Assembly (NCBI RefSeq): GCF_026017845.1
Contig: NZ_CP100416.1
Coordinates: 3,951,602-4,015,601 of the forward strand
Length of the DNA: 64,000 bases
Reading direction: 5' to 3'
Source: Amycolatopsis mediterranei
Lineage (GTDB): Bacteria > Actinomycetota > Actinomycetes > Mycobacteriales > Pseudonocardiaceae
Both the position numbers and the translations under genes were made by a program. Positions 16,978 to 24,925 of this stretch are shown here, one piece after another (within the stretch, counting starts at the first letter, position 1; every line of letters begins with the position of its first letter). Below the pieces are notes generated by a model. It worked only from the letters and a program-made list of their open reading frames with translations, was not told the origin of the DNA and ran no database searches.

Positions 16978-18441
16978 TTAGTGCTCCGAAGTGGACACAG
17001 TGGACACAGTGGACGCGGTGGACGGCCCGCGCCGGATCAGCCAGCTGCCCGCGAAGGCGACCAGCCCGACGACTCCGGCGACGATGAACGCCGCCCGCAG
17101 GCCCGAGGCGTCCGGGCCGGCCACCGCCGTGTCGTGGCTGCCGAGCGTCGCCACGCTGACGAACATCGCCGTGCCGAGTGCGCCCGCCACCTGTTGCAGC
17201 GTCGAGAGGATCGCGCTGCCGTGCGAGTACAGGTGTTCGGGCAGCACGCCGAGCGACTCGGTGAACAGCGGCGTCATCATCAGCCCGAGCCCGGCCATCA
17301 TCAGCACGTGGATCCCGATCACCGCGATCAGCGGCGAATCCGGCCCCAGCACCGCGAACAGCCACAGCGAAGCGGCCATCGCCGCCGCGCCCGGGATGAC
17401 GAGCGGGCGCCCGCCGACCTTGTCGAACAGCGCGCCGACCGGGCGGCCCAGCAGCCCCAGCACGAGCCCGCCGGGCAGCACGGCCAGCCCGCTGACGAAG
17501 GTGGTCGTGTGCAGCACCGTCTGCAGGTAGAGCGGCAGCAGGATCGCCGCGGCGCCGATCAGGCACACGAACAGCAACGCGGTCAGCACCAGCGCGACGA
17601 CGAAGCTGCGGTGGGTGAACGGCCGCAGGTCCAGCAGGGCGCGGTCCCGGCGCTGCAGCCGCAGCTGCCGCCAGGTGAACACCCCCAGCGAGGCGACCCC
17701 GACGACGATCGGCACCCAGCCCGGCACGGCGGGCTCGGCCCCGGCCTGCTCCCCGCTCGACGACAAGCCGTACAGCACTCCGCCGAACCCGATCGCGGAC
17801 AGCAGCACCGACGGTACGTCCAGCGGCACCTGACGGCGTTCACTGTCGAGACGCAGCAGCAGCGCACCGGCCACCAGCGCGGCGACCGCCAGCGGCAGCA
17901 CGATCCAGAACATCCAGCGCCAGCCCAGCGACGACAGCACCGCACCGCCGATCGTCGGCCCGATCGCCGGCGCGACCGCGATGACGATCGTGATCGTGCC
18001 CATCGTCGCGCCGCGCCGCTCCGGCGGCACCAGCCGCATCACCGTCGTCATCAGCAGCGGCAGCATCACCGCCGTGCCGCACGCCTGCACCACGCGCCCG
18101 GCCATCAGCAGGCCGAACCCGGGCGCGAGCGCGCTGAGCAGCGTGCCCAGGCTGAAGGCCGACAGCGAGAACAGGAACACCTGCCGCGGCGAGAACCGTT
18201 CCAGCAGGAACCCGGTCGTGGGGATGACCACCGCCATGGTCAGCAGGAACCCGCTGGTCAGCCACTGCACGGTGGTCGTCGGCACGTGCAGGTCGACGGT
18301 CAGATCGCGCAGCGCGACGCTCAGGATCGTCTCGTTGAGGATCATCACGAACGCGGAAAGCACGAGAACCCCGATGAGGAGTCCCGAGCGCGCCGGGGGG
18401 CGGTTCACGTCGGCGGGCGGGGTGGACACGGTTTCGGTCAT
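16978..18441 (-). CDS. MFS drug exporter, DHA2/EmrB-QacA type
   Basis: A 487-residue membrane transporter with 12-14 hydrophobic segments. DHA2 features include NETILSVALRDLTVDLHVPTT in the first segment, QWLTSGFLLTMAVVIPTTGFL, and the GRVVQACGTAVMLPL segment. These proton-driven pumps export amphiphilic drugs or siderophores; the substrate here is unknown. The C-terminal tail has a short Ser-Thr-Val repeat encoded by a 9-bp tandem repeat (GTGGACACA, about 16990-17025). ATG 18441 is preceded on its strand by AGGAGAG. The gene is convergent with the peptide operon and shares its terminator. No regulator is adjacent. Confidence 0.88.
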   Translation of the reverse strand: MTETVSTPPADVNRPPARSGLLIGVLVLSAFVMILNETILSVALRDLTVDLHVPTTTVQWLTSGFLLTMAVVIPTTGFLLERFSPRQVFLFSLSAFSLGTLLSALAPGFGLLMAGRVVQACGTAVMLPLLMTTVMRLVPPERRGATMGTITIVIAVAPAIGPTIGGAVLSSLGWRWMFWIVLPLAVAALVAGALLLRLDSERRQVPLDVPSVLLSAIGFGGVLYGLSSSGEQAGAEPAVPGWVPIVVGVASLGVFTWRQLRLQRRDRALLDLRPFTHRSFVVALVLTALLFVCLIGAAAILLPLYLQTVLHTTTFVSGLAVLPGGLVLGLLGRPVGALFDKVGGRPLVIPGAAAMAASLWLFAVLGPDSPLIAVIGIHVLMMAGLGLMMTPLFTESLGVLPEHLYSHGSAILSTLQQVAGALGTAMFVSVATLGSHDTAVAGPDASGLRAAFIVAGVVGLVAFAGSWLIRRGPSTASTVSTVSTSEH

Positions 18442-18608
18442 CGGGGTGGGACTCTCCTGGTCGGCCGGGACGGCCGTGCCGAAGACGGACGTCCTTCGCA
18501 GTGTGCCCGTTTCGGACCTCTCCTGTCAGGCGGTTTTCGGTACACCGGACCCCCCGCACGCCCGCGCGAGGCGTCCGATATGCTTTTGTCAACACGGAGT
18601 TCCGCAGC

Positions 18609-18683
18609 GCGCGATTAGCTCAGCGGGAGAGCGCTTCCCTGACACGGAAGAGGTCACTGGTTCAATCCCAGTATCGCGCACCA
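18609..18683 (+). tRNA. tRNA-Val (anticodon GAC), CCA encoded
   Basis: The acceptor stem GCGCGAT pairs with ATCGCGC. The D arm is GCTC/GAGC, the anticodon stem CTTCC/GGAAG carries loop CTGACAC (anticodon GAC), and the T arm ACTGG/CCAGT carries TTCAATC. Discriminator A is followed by an encoded CCA. Length is 75 nt. GATATGCTTT near 18576 resembles its -10 element. Confidence 0.97.
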
Positions 18684-18720
18684 CGAGTCCACCCCCGGAT
18701 CTCGTGGAAGTTCGTAGGAC

Positions 18721-18792
18721 GGGCGATTAGCTCAGGGGGAGAGCGCTTCGTTCACACCGAAGAGGTCACTGGTTCGATCCCAGTATCGCCCA
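18721..18792 (+). tRNA. tRNA-Val (anticodon CAC), CCA not encoded
   Basis: The acceptor stem GGGCGAT pairs with ATCGCCC. The anticodon stem CTTCG/CGAAG carries loop TTCACAC (anticodon CAC). The T arm is ACTGG/CCAGT with loop TTCGATC, and the discriminator is A. The following bases are CGAG, so CCA is added after transcription. It lies 37 bp after the other tRNA-Val and is probably co-transcribed. Confidence 0.97.
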
Positions 18793-18805
18793 CGAGATTC
18801 GCTGG

Positions 18806-18842
18806 AAGAGCCCTGCTTGCGGAATGCGCAAGCGGGGCTCTT
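18806..18842 (+). terminator. Intrinsic terminator of the tRNA-Val pair
   Basis: AAGAGCCCTGCTTGC pairs with GCAAGCGGGGCTCTT (15-bp stem with one G-T pair, 7-base loop), followed by CTCGTTGTGT. It lies 13 bp after the second tRNA. Confidence 0.85.
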
Positions 18843-18964
18843 CTCGTTGTGTCCTGTGGGGGGCCGAGCCCCCACACCCCCGCCGGGGACACGCCCCCGG
18901 ACCCCCGTGGGTGGTTGCGCTGCGTTGTGGGCTGCGGCTTTTGCTCCACATCGGACCGTTCGGA

Positions 18965-19561
18965 TCACAGCAGGCGGCGTTGGAGCACGTCGGCCATGAC
19001 GGTGTGCACCATTTTCTCCAGTTCTTCGGTGTCGGGGAGAGTTCCCCGGCAGCGGCCCGCGAAAAGCAGGTGGGCCGCGCCGATCAGGGACAGGGACAGG
19101 GAATCCACCGTGGCGTCCGCGGCGATGCGGCCCTGTTCGCGCTCGGCGGACAGGTAGCTCTTCAGCATGTCGCGGGCCTCCGCCAGGATCGGGAGACCGG
19201 TTCGGTTGCGGAGGCGGGTGCGGAGCTCGTCGCGGAAGAAGATCAGGCTCGTCAGGGCGACGGTGACCGGGTCGAACAGTTCCGTCAGGGCGTCGATGAG
19301 GTTTTCCGCGACCGTTCGGGTGCCCGCCGCCGCTCGCAGGAGTGCCGCCTGGTCCGCCAGGCGGGCGAGGCGGTCGCGCACGAGTTCGGCCAGGAAGTCG
19401 TCGAAGTCGGCGAAGTAGCGGTGCAGGACACCCTTCGCGACGTCGGCCTCCGTCGTCACCGCCCGGCTGGTCAGCGCGTTCGGGCCGTCGCGGAGCAGGA
19501 CCCGCTCGGCCGCGTCGAACAGCTGCTTGCGCACATCGCGCAGGTGGACCCCGGTCGGCAT
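18965..19561 (-). CDS. TetR/AcrR family transcriptional regulator
   Basis: A 198-residue repressor. The N-terminal helix-turn-helix runs from LRDVRKQLFDAAERVLLRDG to GVLHRYFADFDDFLAELVRDR. The rest is a ligand-binding core. The start ATG at 19561 gives MPTGVHLRD and fits the family. Upstream in-frame starts would run through the methyltransferase promoter. The gene is divergent from the methyltransferase at 19625, with two TGGGC/GCCCA palindromes in the 63-bp gap, so it probably represses both genes. Inducer unknown. Confidence 0.87.
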   Translation of the reverse strand: MPTGVHLRDVRKQLFDAAERVLLRDGPNALTSRAVTTEADVAKGVLHRYFADFDDFLAELVRDRLARLADQAALLRAAAGTRTVAENLIDALTELFDPVTVALTSLIFFRDELRTRLRNRTGLPILAEARDMLKSYLSAEREQGRIAADATVDSLSLSLIGAAHLLFAGRCRGTLPDTEELEKMVHTVMADVLQRRLL

Positions 19562-19595
19562 GCCCCCATTCTCCGGCACGCCCGCCGGTTGCCCT

Positions 19596-19633
19596 AGTGG
19601 GCGATTGCCCATTAAAGTGGGCGCATGCCCACT
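19596..19633. promoter_or_regulatory. Two operator palindromes between TetR and methyltransferase
   Basis: AGTGGGCGATTGCCCATT (19596-19613) and AGTGGGCGCATGCCCACT (19616-19633) are inverted repeats with centres exactly 20 bp apart. The second is perfect over 7-bp arms and covers the methyltransferase ATG at 19625. Binding of the divergent TetR protein here would block transcription of both genes and cover the start codon DNA. Confidence 0.75.
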
Positions 19634-20413
19634 CAACCTCATGAAGCCCGTGCGATGGCGGAATCCTTCGGCACGGACACCGAACGCTACGACCGAGCGC
19701 GGCCGGAGTACCCGCGCGAGCTGGTGGACCGGATCGTCGACGCGAGTCCAGGGCTCGACGTCCTGGACGTCGGCTGCGGAACCGGAATCGAGGCCCGCCA
19801 GTTCCGGGAGGCGGGCTGCCGGGTACTCGGCATCGACCCGGACGCACGAATGGCCGCCTTCGCGCGCCGAGGCGGGCTCGACGTCGAGGTGGCGAAGTTC
19901 GAGGATTGGGCACCGGCCGAGCGGACCTTCGACGCGGTGATCGCCGGCCAGTCTTGGCATTGGGTGAGCCCGGCAGAGGGGCCGCCCAAGGCGGCGCGGG
20001 TCCTCCGGCCCGGCGGCCTGCTGGCGGTGTTCGCCCACGTGTTCCAGCCGCCGGACAAGGTGGCGGCGGCCTTCGCGACGGCGTGCCGCCGCGTACTGCC
20101 GGACGCCCCGTTCGCGGCCGAGTCCCGGCCGGCGGCGGAGATCTACGACGTGATGTTCACCGGCTTCGCCGACGCGATCGCGCGGGCGGACGGCCTGGGC
20201 GAACCGGACCGCTGGCGCTTCGAGTGGGAGCGGAGGTACACGCGCGAAGAGTGGCTCGACTTCTTGCCGACGACGGGCGGCTTGACGAGGCTGCTGCCGG
20301 ACGCGCTGGCGGAGGTGCTGTCCGAGGTGGACACGGCCATCGACGAGCTCGGCGGCAGCTTCGTGCTGCCGTACACAACCTTGGCGGTGGTCGCACACCG
20401 CCTTGACAAATAA
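19625..20413 (+). CDS. Class I SAM-dependent methyltransferase
   Basis: A 262-residue methyltransferase. The SAM-binding motif I is VLDVGCGTGIEARQF, followed by the acidic GIDPDARM loop and the post-motif segment VIAGQSWHWV. The N-terminal AESFGTDTERYDRARPEYP is the hallmark of a common actinobacterial subgroup with unassigned small-molecule substrates. ATG 19625 lies inside the second operator palindrome with almost no Shine-Dalgarno sequence. ATG 19655 (MAESFG) is an alternative start. The gene is divergent from and probably repressed by the TetR gene at 18965. Confidence 0.87.
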   Translation: MPTQPHEARAMAESFGTDTERYDRARPEYPRELVDRIVDASPGLDVLDVGCGTGIEARQFREAGCRVLGIDPDARMAAFARRGGLDVEVAKFEDWAPAERTFDAVIAGQSWHWVSPAEGPPKAARVLRPGGLLAVFAHVFQPPDKVAAAFATACRRVLPDAPFAAESRPAAEIYDVMFTGFADAIARADGLGEPDRWRFEWERRYTREEWLDFLPTTGGLTRLLPDALAEVLSEVDTAIDELGGSFVLPYTTLAVVAHRLDK

Positions 20414-20482
20414 AGTTGTCGGTGAGAGGTTGGGGACAGGCGGGGAAACCTCGACTTCATCCGGCTCGACTGGGGAGCAACC

Positions 20483-20737
20483 ATGTCTTTTCAGGCTTAC
20501 CTCGACAACGCGGAGAAGCAGACGGGCATCACCCCGCGCGCCTTCCTCGACCTGGCGGCGGCCAAGAACCTCACCAAGCCGGGCGAGATCATCGCCTGGT
20601 TGAAGGAGGAGCACACCCTCGGCCACGGCCACGCAACGGCGATCGCCAGGCTGATCACCAAGGGCCCGGAGTTCATCGCGGAGCACCACACCGGAGGAGC
20701 AGCCCTCCACCTGGACGGCTTGGCCGCCCGCCCCTGA
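20483..20737 (+). CDS. DUF4287 domain-containing small protein
   Basis: An 84-residue protein matching the DUF4287 pattern: SFQAYLDNAEKQTGITPRAF, then the KPGEIIAWLKEEHTLGHGHATAIA helix pair. No catalytic residues are evident. The family is often found alone or fused to other stress-related or DNA-binding-like domains, and its function is unknown. ATG 20483 follows a GGGGAGCAACC site. It lies 69 bp after the methyltransferase and could be co-transcribed. Confidence 0.85.
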   Translation: MSFQAYLDNAEKQTGITPRAFLDLAAAKNLTKPGEIIAWLKEEHTLGHGHATAIARLITKGPEFIAEHHTGGAALHLDGLAARP

Positions 20738-21100
20738 CGGCTCGCCCCTGACCGCTCCCCGTGCCGCCCCGCCCCAGGCCGGCCCACCCCTGGGCCGGCC
20801 CAACCCAGCCCCACCTTGGCCGGGTTCGCCCCTGGCCCGGCACGCCTCGACTCACCCCCGGCCCGCTTTCCCACCCCGCCCCGGCCGGCCAGGCTCCGGC
20901 CCGCCCGCGGACCCGCCCCGCCTCAACCGACCCCCGGCCAGCTCGACGAGCACACCCCCCTGCCGACCCGAGACCCAGCGGCAGCCGCGGCGGGCACGCC
21001 GGGACACGGCACGCTTTCCCGCCTTGACGCGGCGTGCCGGCCGTTGAACAATCCGGCGTTTGGCTCGGCGGAAGCAGAATCCCGCAAGATGCCTTCCGGC
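20738..21100. other. Gene-free, strongly C-rich intergenic stretch
   Basis: No frame here has a domain or plausible composition. About 20745-20935 is strikingly C-rich on the + strand (repeated CCCGCCCC and GGCCGGCCC blocks). The minus strand therefore has many short G-runs that could form quadruplex structures. It leads into the repeat cluster at 21101. Confidence 0.6.
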
Positions 21101-21256
21101 CCACGCGAGAAGCCCGGCCAATCACGCGAGATGCCTTGCCAATCACGGGAGATGCCTCGCGGGTCACGCGAGATGCACCGCCAGTCACGCGGCGGGAAGC
21201 TGGATCTCGCGTGACTGAGGACGGATCTCGCGTGATGGGAAGGGCATCTCGCGTGA
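21101..21256. repeat. 21-bp-phased intergenic repeat, 5 direct plus 3 inverted units
   Basis: TCACGCGAGAT-type cores start at 21101 (degenerate), 21122, 21143, 21164 and 21185 (degenerate). The inverted core ATCTCGCGTGA starts at 21204, 21225 and 21246. All steps are exactly 21 bp. The cluster lies between convergent genes, ending 14 bp before the SDR stop. It has the same 5+3 arrangement as 1375-1543 but a different unit sequence, although both contain CTCGCGT. Confidence 0.9.
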
Positions 21257-21269
21257 TTAGAGGGGCAAC

Positions 21270-22046
21270 TCAGTGCACGTCACCGGCAGAGGGCCCACCC
21301 GCGATCGGCCCGAGAAAAGTCCCCCCGGACACATCCACCGTGAGCCCCGTGACCCACCGCCCACCCGGCCCAGCCAAAAACCCCACCACCTCGGCAACAT
21401 CCTCCGGCTCACCGATCCGCCCGAGAGCAGTCATCGCCACAAGCCCCGCCGCCGCCTCGGGGATCGCCAGCATCGGCTCCGTCATATCCGTCCGGATCGG
21501 CCCCGGCGCCACCGTGTTGACCGTGATCCCCCGATGACCGAGCTCGTTCGCCAGCGTCGGCGCCAACGCCTCCACCGCCGCCTTGCTCACCGTGTAGCCG
21601 ATCTGCGACGGCACCGCGATCCGGGTCGCCATCGAACCCACCGTCACGATCCGGCCGCCGTCGTTGAGGAGCGGGAGCAGCCGCTGGATCACCAGCATCG
21701 GCGTCTTCACGTTCACCGCCAGCAGCCGGTCCAGCTCCTCCTCGCTCAGCTCGCCGATCGAGCTGTGCGAGCTGATTCCCGCGTTGTTGACGAGGATGTC
21801 CAAACCGTCGCCGAACGCCGACGCGACCGTCTCGGCCAGCCGGTCGACCGCCCCGGGTTCACCGAACCGCGCCGCTACCGGGAACGCGCGGCCGCCCGCG
21901 TTCTCGATCAGGGCGACCGTTTCCTTGGCCGCGACTTCGTTGCCGCCGTGGTGCACCGCGACCACCGCTCCGTCCGCGGCCAGCCGCAGCGCTACCGCAC
22001 GGCCGATGCCCCGCGAAGCCCCCGTCACCAAAGCGTTCTTCGTCAT
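21270..22046 (-). CDS. Short-chain dehydrogenase/reductase (FabG-like)
   Basis: A 258-residue classical SDR. Cofactor motif TGASRGIG lies near the N-terminus, the NNAG motif is in ILVNNAGIS, the catalytic Ser is in TVGSMATR, and Tyr/Lys are in YTVSK. The C-terminus ends in the usual TGLTVDVSGGT segment. Arg/Lys after the first strand suggest NADPH use. The substrate is not predictable. It is transcribed in the same direction as, and 125 bp downstream of, the MFS exporter, so read-through is possible. Confidence 0.9.
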   Translation of the reverse strand: MTKNALVTGASRGIGRAVALRLAADGAVVAVHHGGNEVAAKETVALIENAGGRAFPVAARFGEPGAVDRLAETVASAFGDGLDILVNNAGISSHSSIGELSEEELDRLLAVNVKTPMLVIQRLLPLLNDGGRIVTVGSMATRIAVPSQIGYTVSKAAVEALAPTLANELGHRGITVNTVAPGPIRTDMTEPMLAIPEAAAGLVAMTALGRIGEPEDVAEVVGFLAGPGGRWVTGLTVDVSGGTFLGPIAGGPSAGDVH

Positions 22047-22171
22047 TTCCGGCTCCCGAAGGTCGGTGCCGGGCCCGTCGTGGCCCGGCGTTGACCCGAA
22101 GGTTTCCGCCCGCCGCTGACCGGACGCGCACCACGCGCGTACCGGCCGGCAGGCGGACGGTCAGCGGACGG

Positions 22172-23617
22172 TCAACGGCCGGCCGCGGCAGCCGGCGCCG
22201 GAGCCGCGGGCGCCGGTGAACGCCCCGGCAAGAACGCGGCCACGGCCAGCGCGATCAGTGCCGCCGCCGATCCCATGCTCAGCACCAGCCGGAACCCGTT
22301 CTGCGACGGCAGGGTCGCCGGTCCGAACGAAATCGTCAGCCGGGCCAGGATCAGCCCGGCGGTGGCGCTGGAAACCGACGTGCCGATCGAGCGCATCAGC
22401 GTGTTGAGGCTGTTGGCGGCCGCGGTTTCCGACACCGGCACGGCACCCATGACCAGCGCCGGCATCGCGCCGTAGGCGAGCCCGATGCCCGCGCCGATGA
22501 CGCTCGAGATCAGCACCAGGTGCCAGGTCGCGCTCATCAGGACGATCCCGAGCGCGTACCCCGCGGCGACGACCACCGCGCCGAGCATCAGCGTCGTCTT
22601 CGGGCCGCGCGTGGCCGAAATGCGCGCGGACACCGGGGCCAGCGCCATCATCACCAGCCCGGACGGCGCCATCACCAGGCCCACCGCCAGCATCGACTTC
22701 CCGAGGCCGTACCCGGTGGCCGCCGGCAGCTGCAGCAGCTGCGGCAGCACCAGGGACATCGCGAACATCGCGAAGCCGAACACCGCGGAGGCGATGTTGG
22801 TCAGCAGAACCTGGCGCCGCGCGGTCGTGCGCAGGTCCACCAGCGGCTGCGCCGTCCGCAGTTCCCAGCGGCCCCACAGCAGCAGGACGACGACGGCGAC
22901 CGCGACCAGGCCCAGCGTCGCCGCGCTGCCCCAGCCCCAGTCGGCGCCCTTCGAGATGGCCAGCAGCAGGCACACCAGCGCGATCGACAACCCGGCCGCG
23001 CCGGGCACGTCGAACCGGCCGCCGGTCCGGACCGGCGACTCCGGCACGAGCGCGACGACCAGCGCCGTGACGACCACGCCGAGGCCGGCCGCGGTCCAGA
23101 AGAGCGCATGCCAGTCGGCGTTTTCGGCCAGCAGTGCCGCCGCCGGCAGGCCCAGCGCGCCGCCGACGCCGAGTGACGCGCTCATCAGCGCCGTGGCGGA
23201 GCCGAGCCGTTCGGCGGGCAGCTCGTCGCGCATGATGCTGATCCCGAGCGGGATGACGCCGGCGGCGAGGCCCTGCAGGGTCCGTCCGGCGACCATCGGC
23301 ACGAGGCTGTCGGACAGCGCACCGATCGCCGAGCCGGCGACCAGGGCGCCGAGGCTGATCAGCAGCATCCGCCGTTTCCCGTACATGTCGCCGAGCCGGC
23401 CCATCGTCGGCGTCGCCACGGCGCCCGCGAGCAGGGTGGCGGTGATGGCCCAGGTGGCGTCGGCCGCGGAGGCGTGCAGCAGCCCGGGCAGCGCCGGGAT
23501 CAGCGGGATGACCAGCGTCTGCATCAGCGAGACGGTGATGCCCGCGAGGGCGAGGACCGCGACGACGAGGTTCGCGCGCGGCGAGGCCTCCCCGGCGGCT
23601 CTGGATGGCTCGGACAC
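22172..23617 (-). CDS. MFS drug exporter, DHA2-like
   Basis: A 481-residue major facilitator protein with about 14 hydrophobic segments. Typical features are ADATWAITATLLAGAVATPTMGRLGDMYGKRR (motif A) and GRTLQGLAAGVIPLG. GTG 23617 is chosen because GGAGG lies 8-12 bases upstream. A TTG 15 bases earlier overlaps that site and is unlikely. The C-terminus is Ala/Pro-rich. The promoter region holds the palindrome 23644-23665, which matches the operator in front of the TetR gene at 726. Export of a toxic small molecule under that repressor is a reasonable inference. The divergent P450 may modify the same compound. Confidence 0.88.
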   Translation of the reverse strand: MSEPSRAAGEASPRANLVVAVLALAGITVSLMQTLVIPLIPALPGLLHASAADATWAITATLLAGAVATPTMGRLGDMYGKRRMLLISLGALVAGSAIGALSDSLVPMVAGRTLQGLAAGVIPLGISIMRDELPAERLGSATALMSASLGVGGALGLPAAALLAENADWHALFWTAAGLGVVVTALVVALVPESPVRTGGRFDVPGAAGLSIALVCLLLAISKGADWGWGSAATLGLVAVAVVVLLLWGRWELRTAQPLVDLRTTARRQVLLTNIASAVFGFAMFAMSLVLPQLLQLPAATGYGLGKSMLAVGLVMAPSGLVMMALAPVSARISATRGPKTTLMLGAVVVAAGYALGIVLMSATWHLVLISSVIGAGIGLAYGAMPALVMGAVPVSETAAANSLNTLMRSIGTSVSSATAGLILARLTISFGPATLPSQNGFRLVLSMGSAAALIALAVAAFLPGRSPAPAAPAPAAAAGR

Positions 23618-23643
23618 GTGCGGGTCCTCCAAGGAACGTCAAA

Positions 23644-23665
23644 TTAAATCAGTCGCTTGACTTAG
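23644..23665. promoter_or_regulatory. TetR-type operator shared with 563-584
   Basis: Arms TTAAATCAG and TTGACTTAG flank TCGC. Read on the minus strand it matches the 563-584 site at 18 of 22 positions, including the unbroken core TCAAGCGA. It lies between the divergent MFS exporter (start 23617) and P450 (start 23719), close enough to the exporter start to block its promoter. Confidence 0.7.
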
Positions 23666-23718
23666 CTTAGCAGTCTTCGGTTGACTGCTCTCGAACCGAC
23701 GGCCACCGCGGAGGAACG

Positions 23719-24924
23719 ATGACGACTACCGCCGAGATCCCCGAGTTCCCGATGCCCCGGGCCGCGGGCTGCCCGTTCGACCCGCCGCCCGCCGCTCGTG
23801 CGCTGCAGGAACAGGCCCCGCTCGCGCGGGTCCGGCTGTGGGACGGCAGCACGCCGTGGCTGGTGACCCGCTACGCCGACCAGCGGGCGCTGCTGGCCGA
23901 TCCCCGGGTCAGCGCCGACGTCACGCGGCCCGGGTACCCGAGCCCGGCGCCGCTGCCGAAGGGCGGCACCGGCATCGGCTTCATCTTGATGGACAACCCC
24001 GAGCACGCGCGGCTGCGCAAGATGGTGACGGCGCCGTTCACGATCCGCCGCGTCGCCGCGATGCGCCCGGCCGTCCAGAAGATCGTCGACGACCTGATCG
24101 ACGAGTTGCTGGCCGGCCCGAAGCCGGTGGATCTCGTCGAGGCGTTCGCGCTGCCGGTGCCGTCACTGGTGATCTGCGAGCTGCTCGGCGTCCCGTACGC
24201 CGACCACGGCTTCTTCCAGGACAACAGCAAGGTCATCATCCGCCGCGACGCCCGGCCCGAGGAGCGGGCCGCCGGGCACCAGGCGCTGATCGGCTACCTC
24301 GACCGGCTGGTGGGCGAGAAGCTCGAGCACCCCGCCGACGACGTGCTTTCCGGGCTCGCCACCCGCGTCGCGGCGGGGGAGCTGACCCGGGTCGAAGCGG
24401 CGCAGATGGGCGTCCTGCTGCTCATCGCCGGCCACGAGACGACGGCGAACATGATCGCGCTGGGCACCCTCGCCCTGCTGGAGCACCCGGACCAGCTGGC
24501 ACTGCTGCGCGAAAGCGACGACCCGGCGCTGGTCGCGTCGGCGGTCGAAGAACTGCTGCGCTACCTGAACATCACGCACAACGGGCGCCGCCGCGTCGCG
24601 CTGGAGGACATCGAGATCGCCGGGGAGACCGTCCGCGCGGGCGAGGGCCTGATCATGGCCAACGACATCGCCAACCGCGATCCGGAAATCTTCCCCGGCG
24701 GCGACCGGCTGGACCTGACCCGCGACGCGCACCGCCACGTGGCCTTCGGCTTCGGCGTCCACCAGTGCCTCGGCCAGCCGCTGGCCCGGCTGGAGCTGCA
24801 GGTGGTCTACAGCACGCTGTATCGGCGGATCCCGACGCTGGCGCCGGCCACCGAGATCGGGAAGATCCCGTTCAAGCACGACGGATCGGTGTACGGCGTG
24901 TACGAGCTGCCGGTCACCTGGTGA
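23719..24924 (+). CDS. Cytochrome P450 (CYP105/107-like class)
   Basis: A 401-residue soluble bacterial P450. The I-helix oxygen-activation motif AGHETT is at residues 237-242, the K-helix ExxR at 278-281, and the haem-ligand motif FGFGVHQC with Cys350 near the C-terminus. It would hydroxylate or epoxidise a small molecule with electrons from a ferredoxin/reductase pair, neither of which is encoded nearby. ATG 23719 follows GAGGAACG. It is divergent from the MFS exporter with the shared TetR-type operator between them. Its stop is one base from the convergent lexA stop. Confidence 0.92.
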   Translation: MTTTAEIPEFPMPRAAGCPFDPPPAARALQEQAPLARVRLWDGSTPWLVTRYADQRALLADPRVSADVTRPGYPSPAPLPKGGTGIGFILMDNPEHARLRKMVTAPFTIRRVAAMRPAVQKIVDDLIDELLAGPKPVDLVEAFALPVPSLVICELLGVPYADHGFFQDNSKVIIRRDARPEERAAGHQALIGYLDRLVGEKLEHPADDVLSGLATRVAAGELTRVEAAQMGVLLLIAGHETTANMIALGTLALLEHPDQLALLRESDDPALVASAVEELLRYLNITHNGRRRVALEDIEIAGETVRAGEGLIMANDIANRDPEIFPGGDRLDLTRDAHRHVAFGFGVHQCLGQPLARLELQVVYSTLYRRIPTLAPATEIGKIPFKHDGSVYGVYELPVTW

Positions 24925-24925
24925 G

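Noticed and set aside
16985..17025. Tandem GTGGACACA repeat as a possible intergenic element
   Set aside because: It is inside the MFS gene and encodes the Ser-Thr-Val tail; only a minor coding microsatellite.
20761..21027. 88-residue Pro/Arg-rich frame after the DUF4287 gene
   Set aside because: Low-complexity translation of a C-rich spacer, with no start signal and no domain.
21101..21256. CRISPR array
   Set aside because: Units and spacers are too short (21-bp period, no unique spacers), the orientation inverts midway and no cas genes are present.
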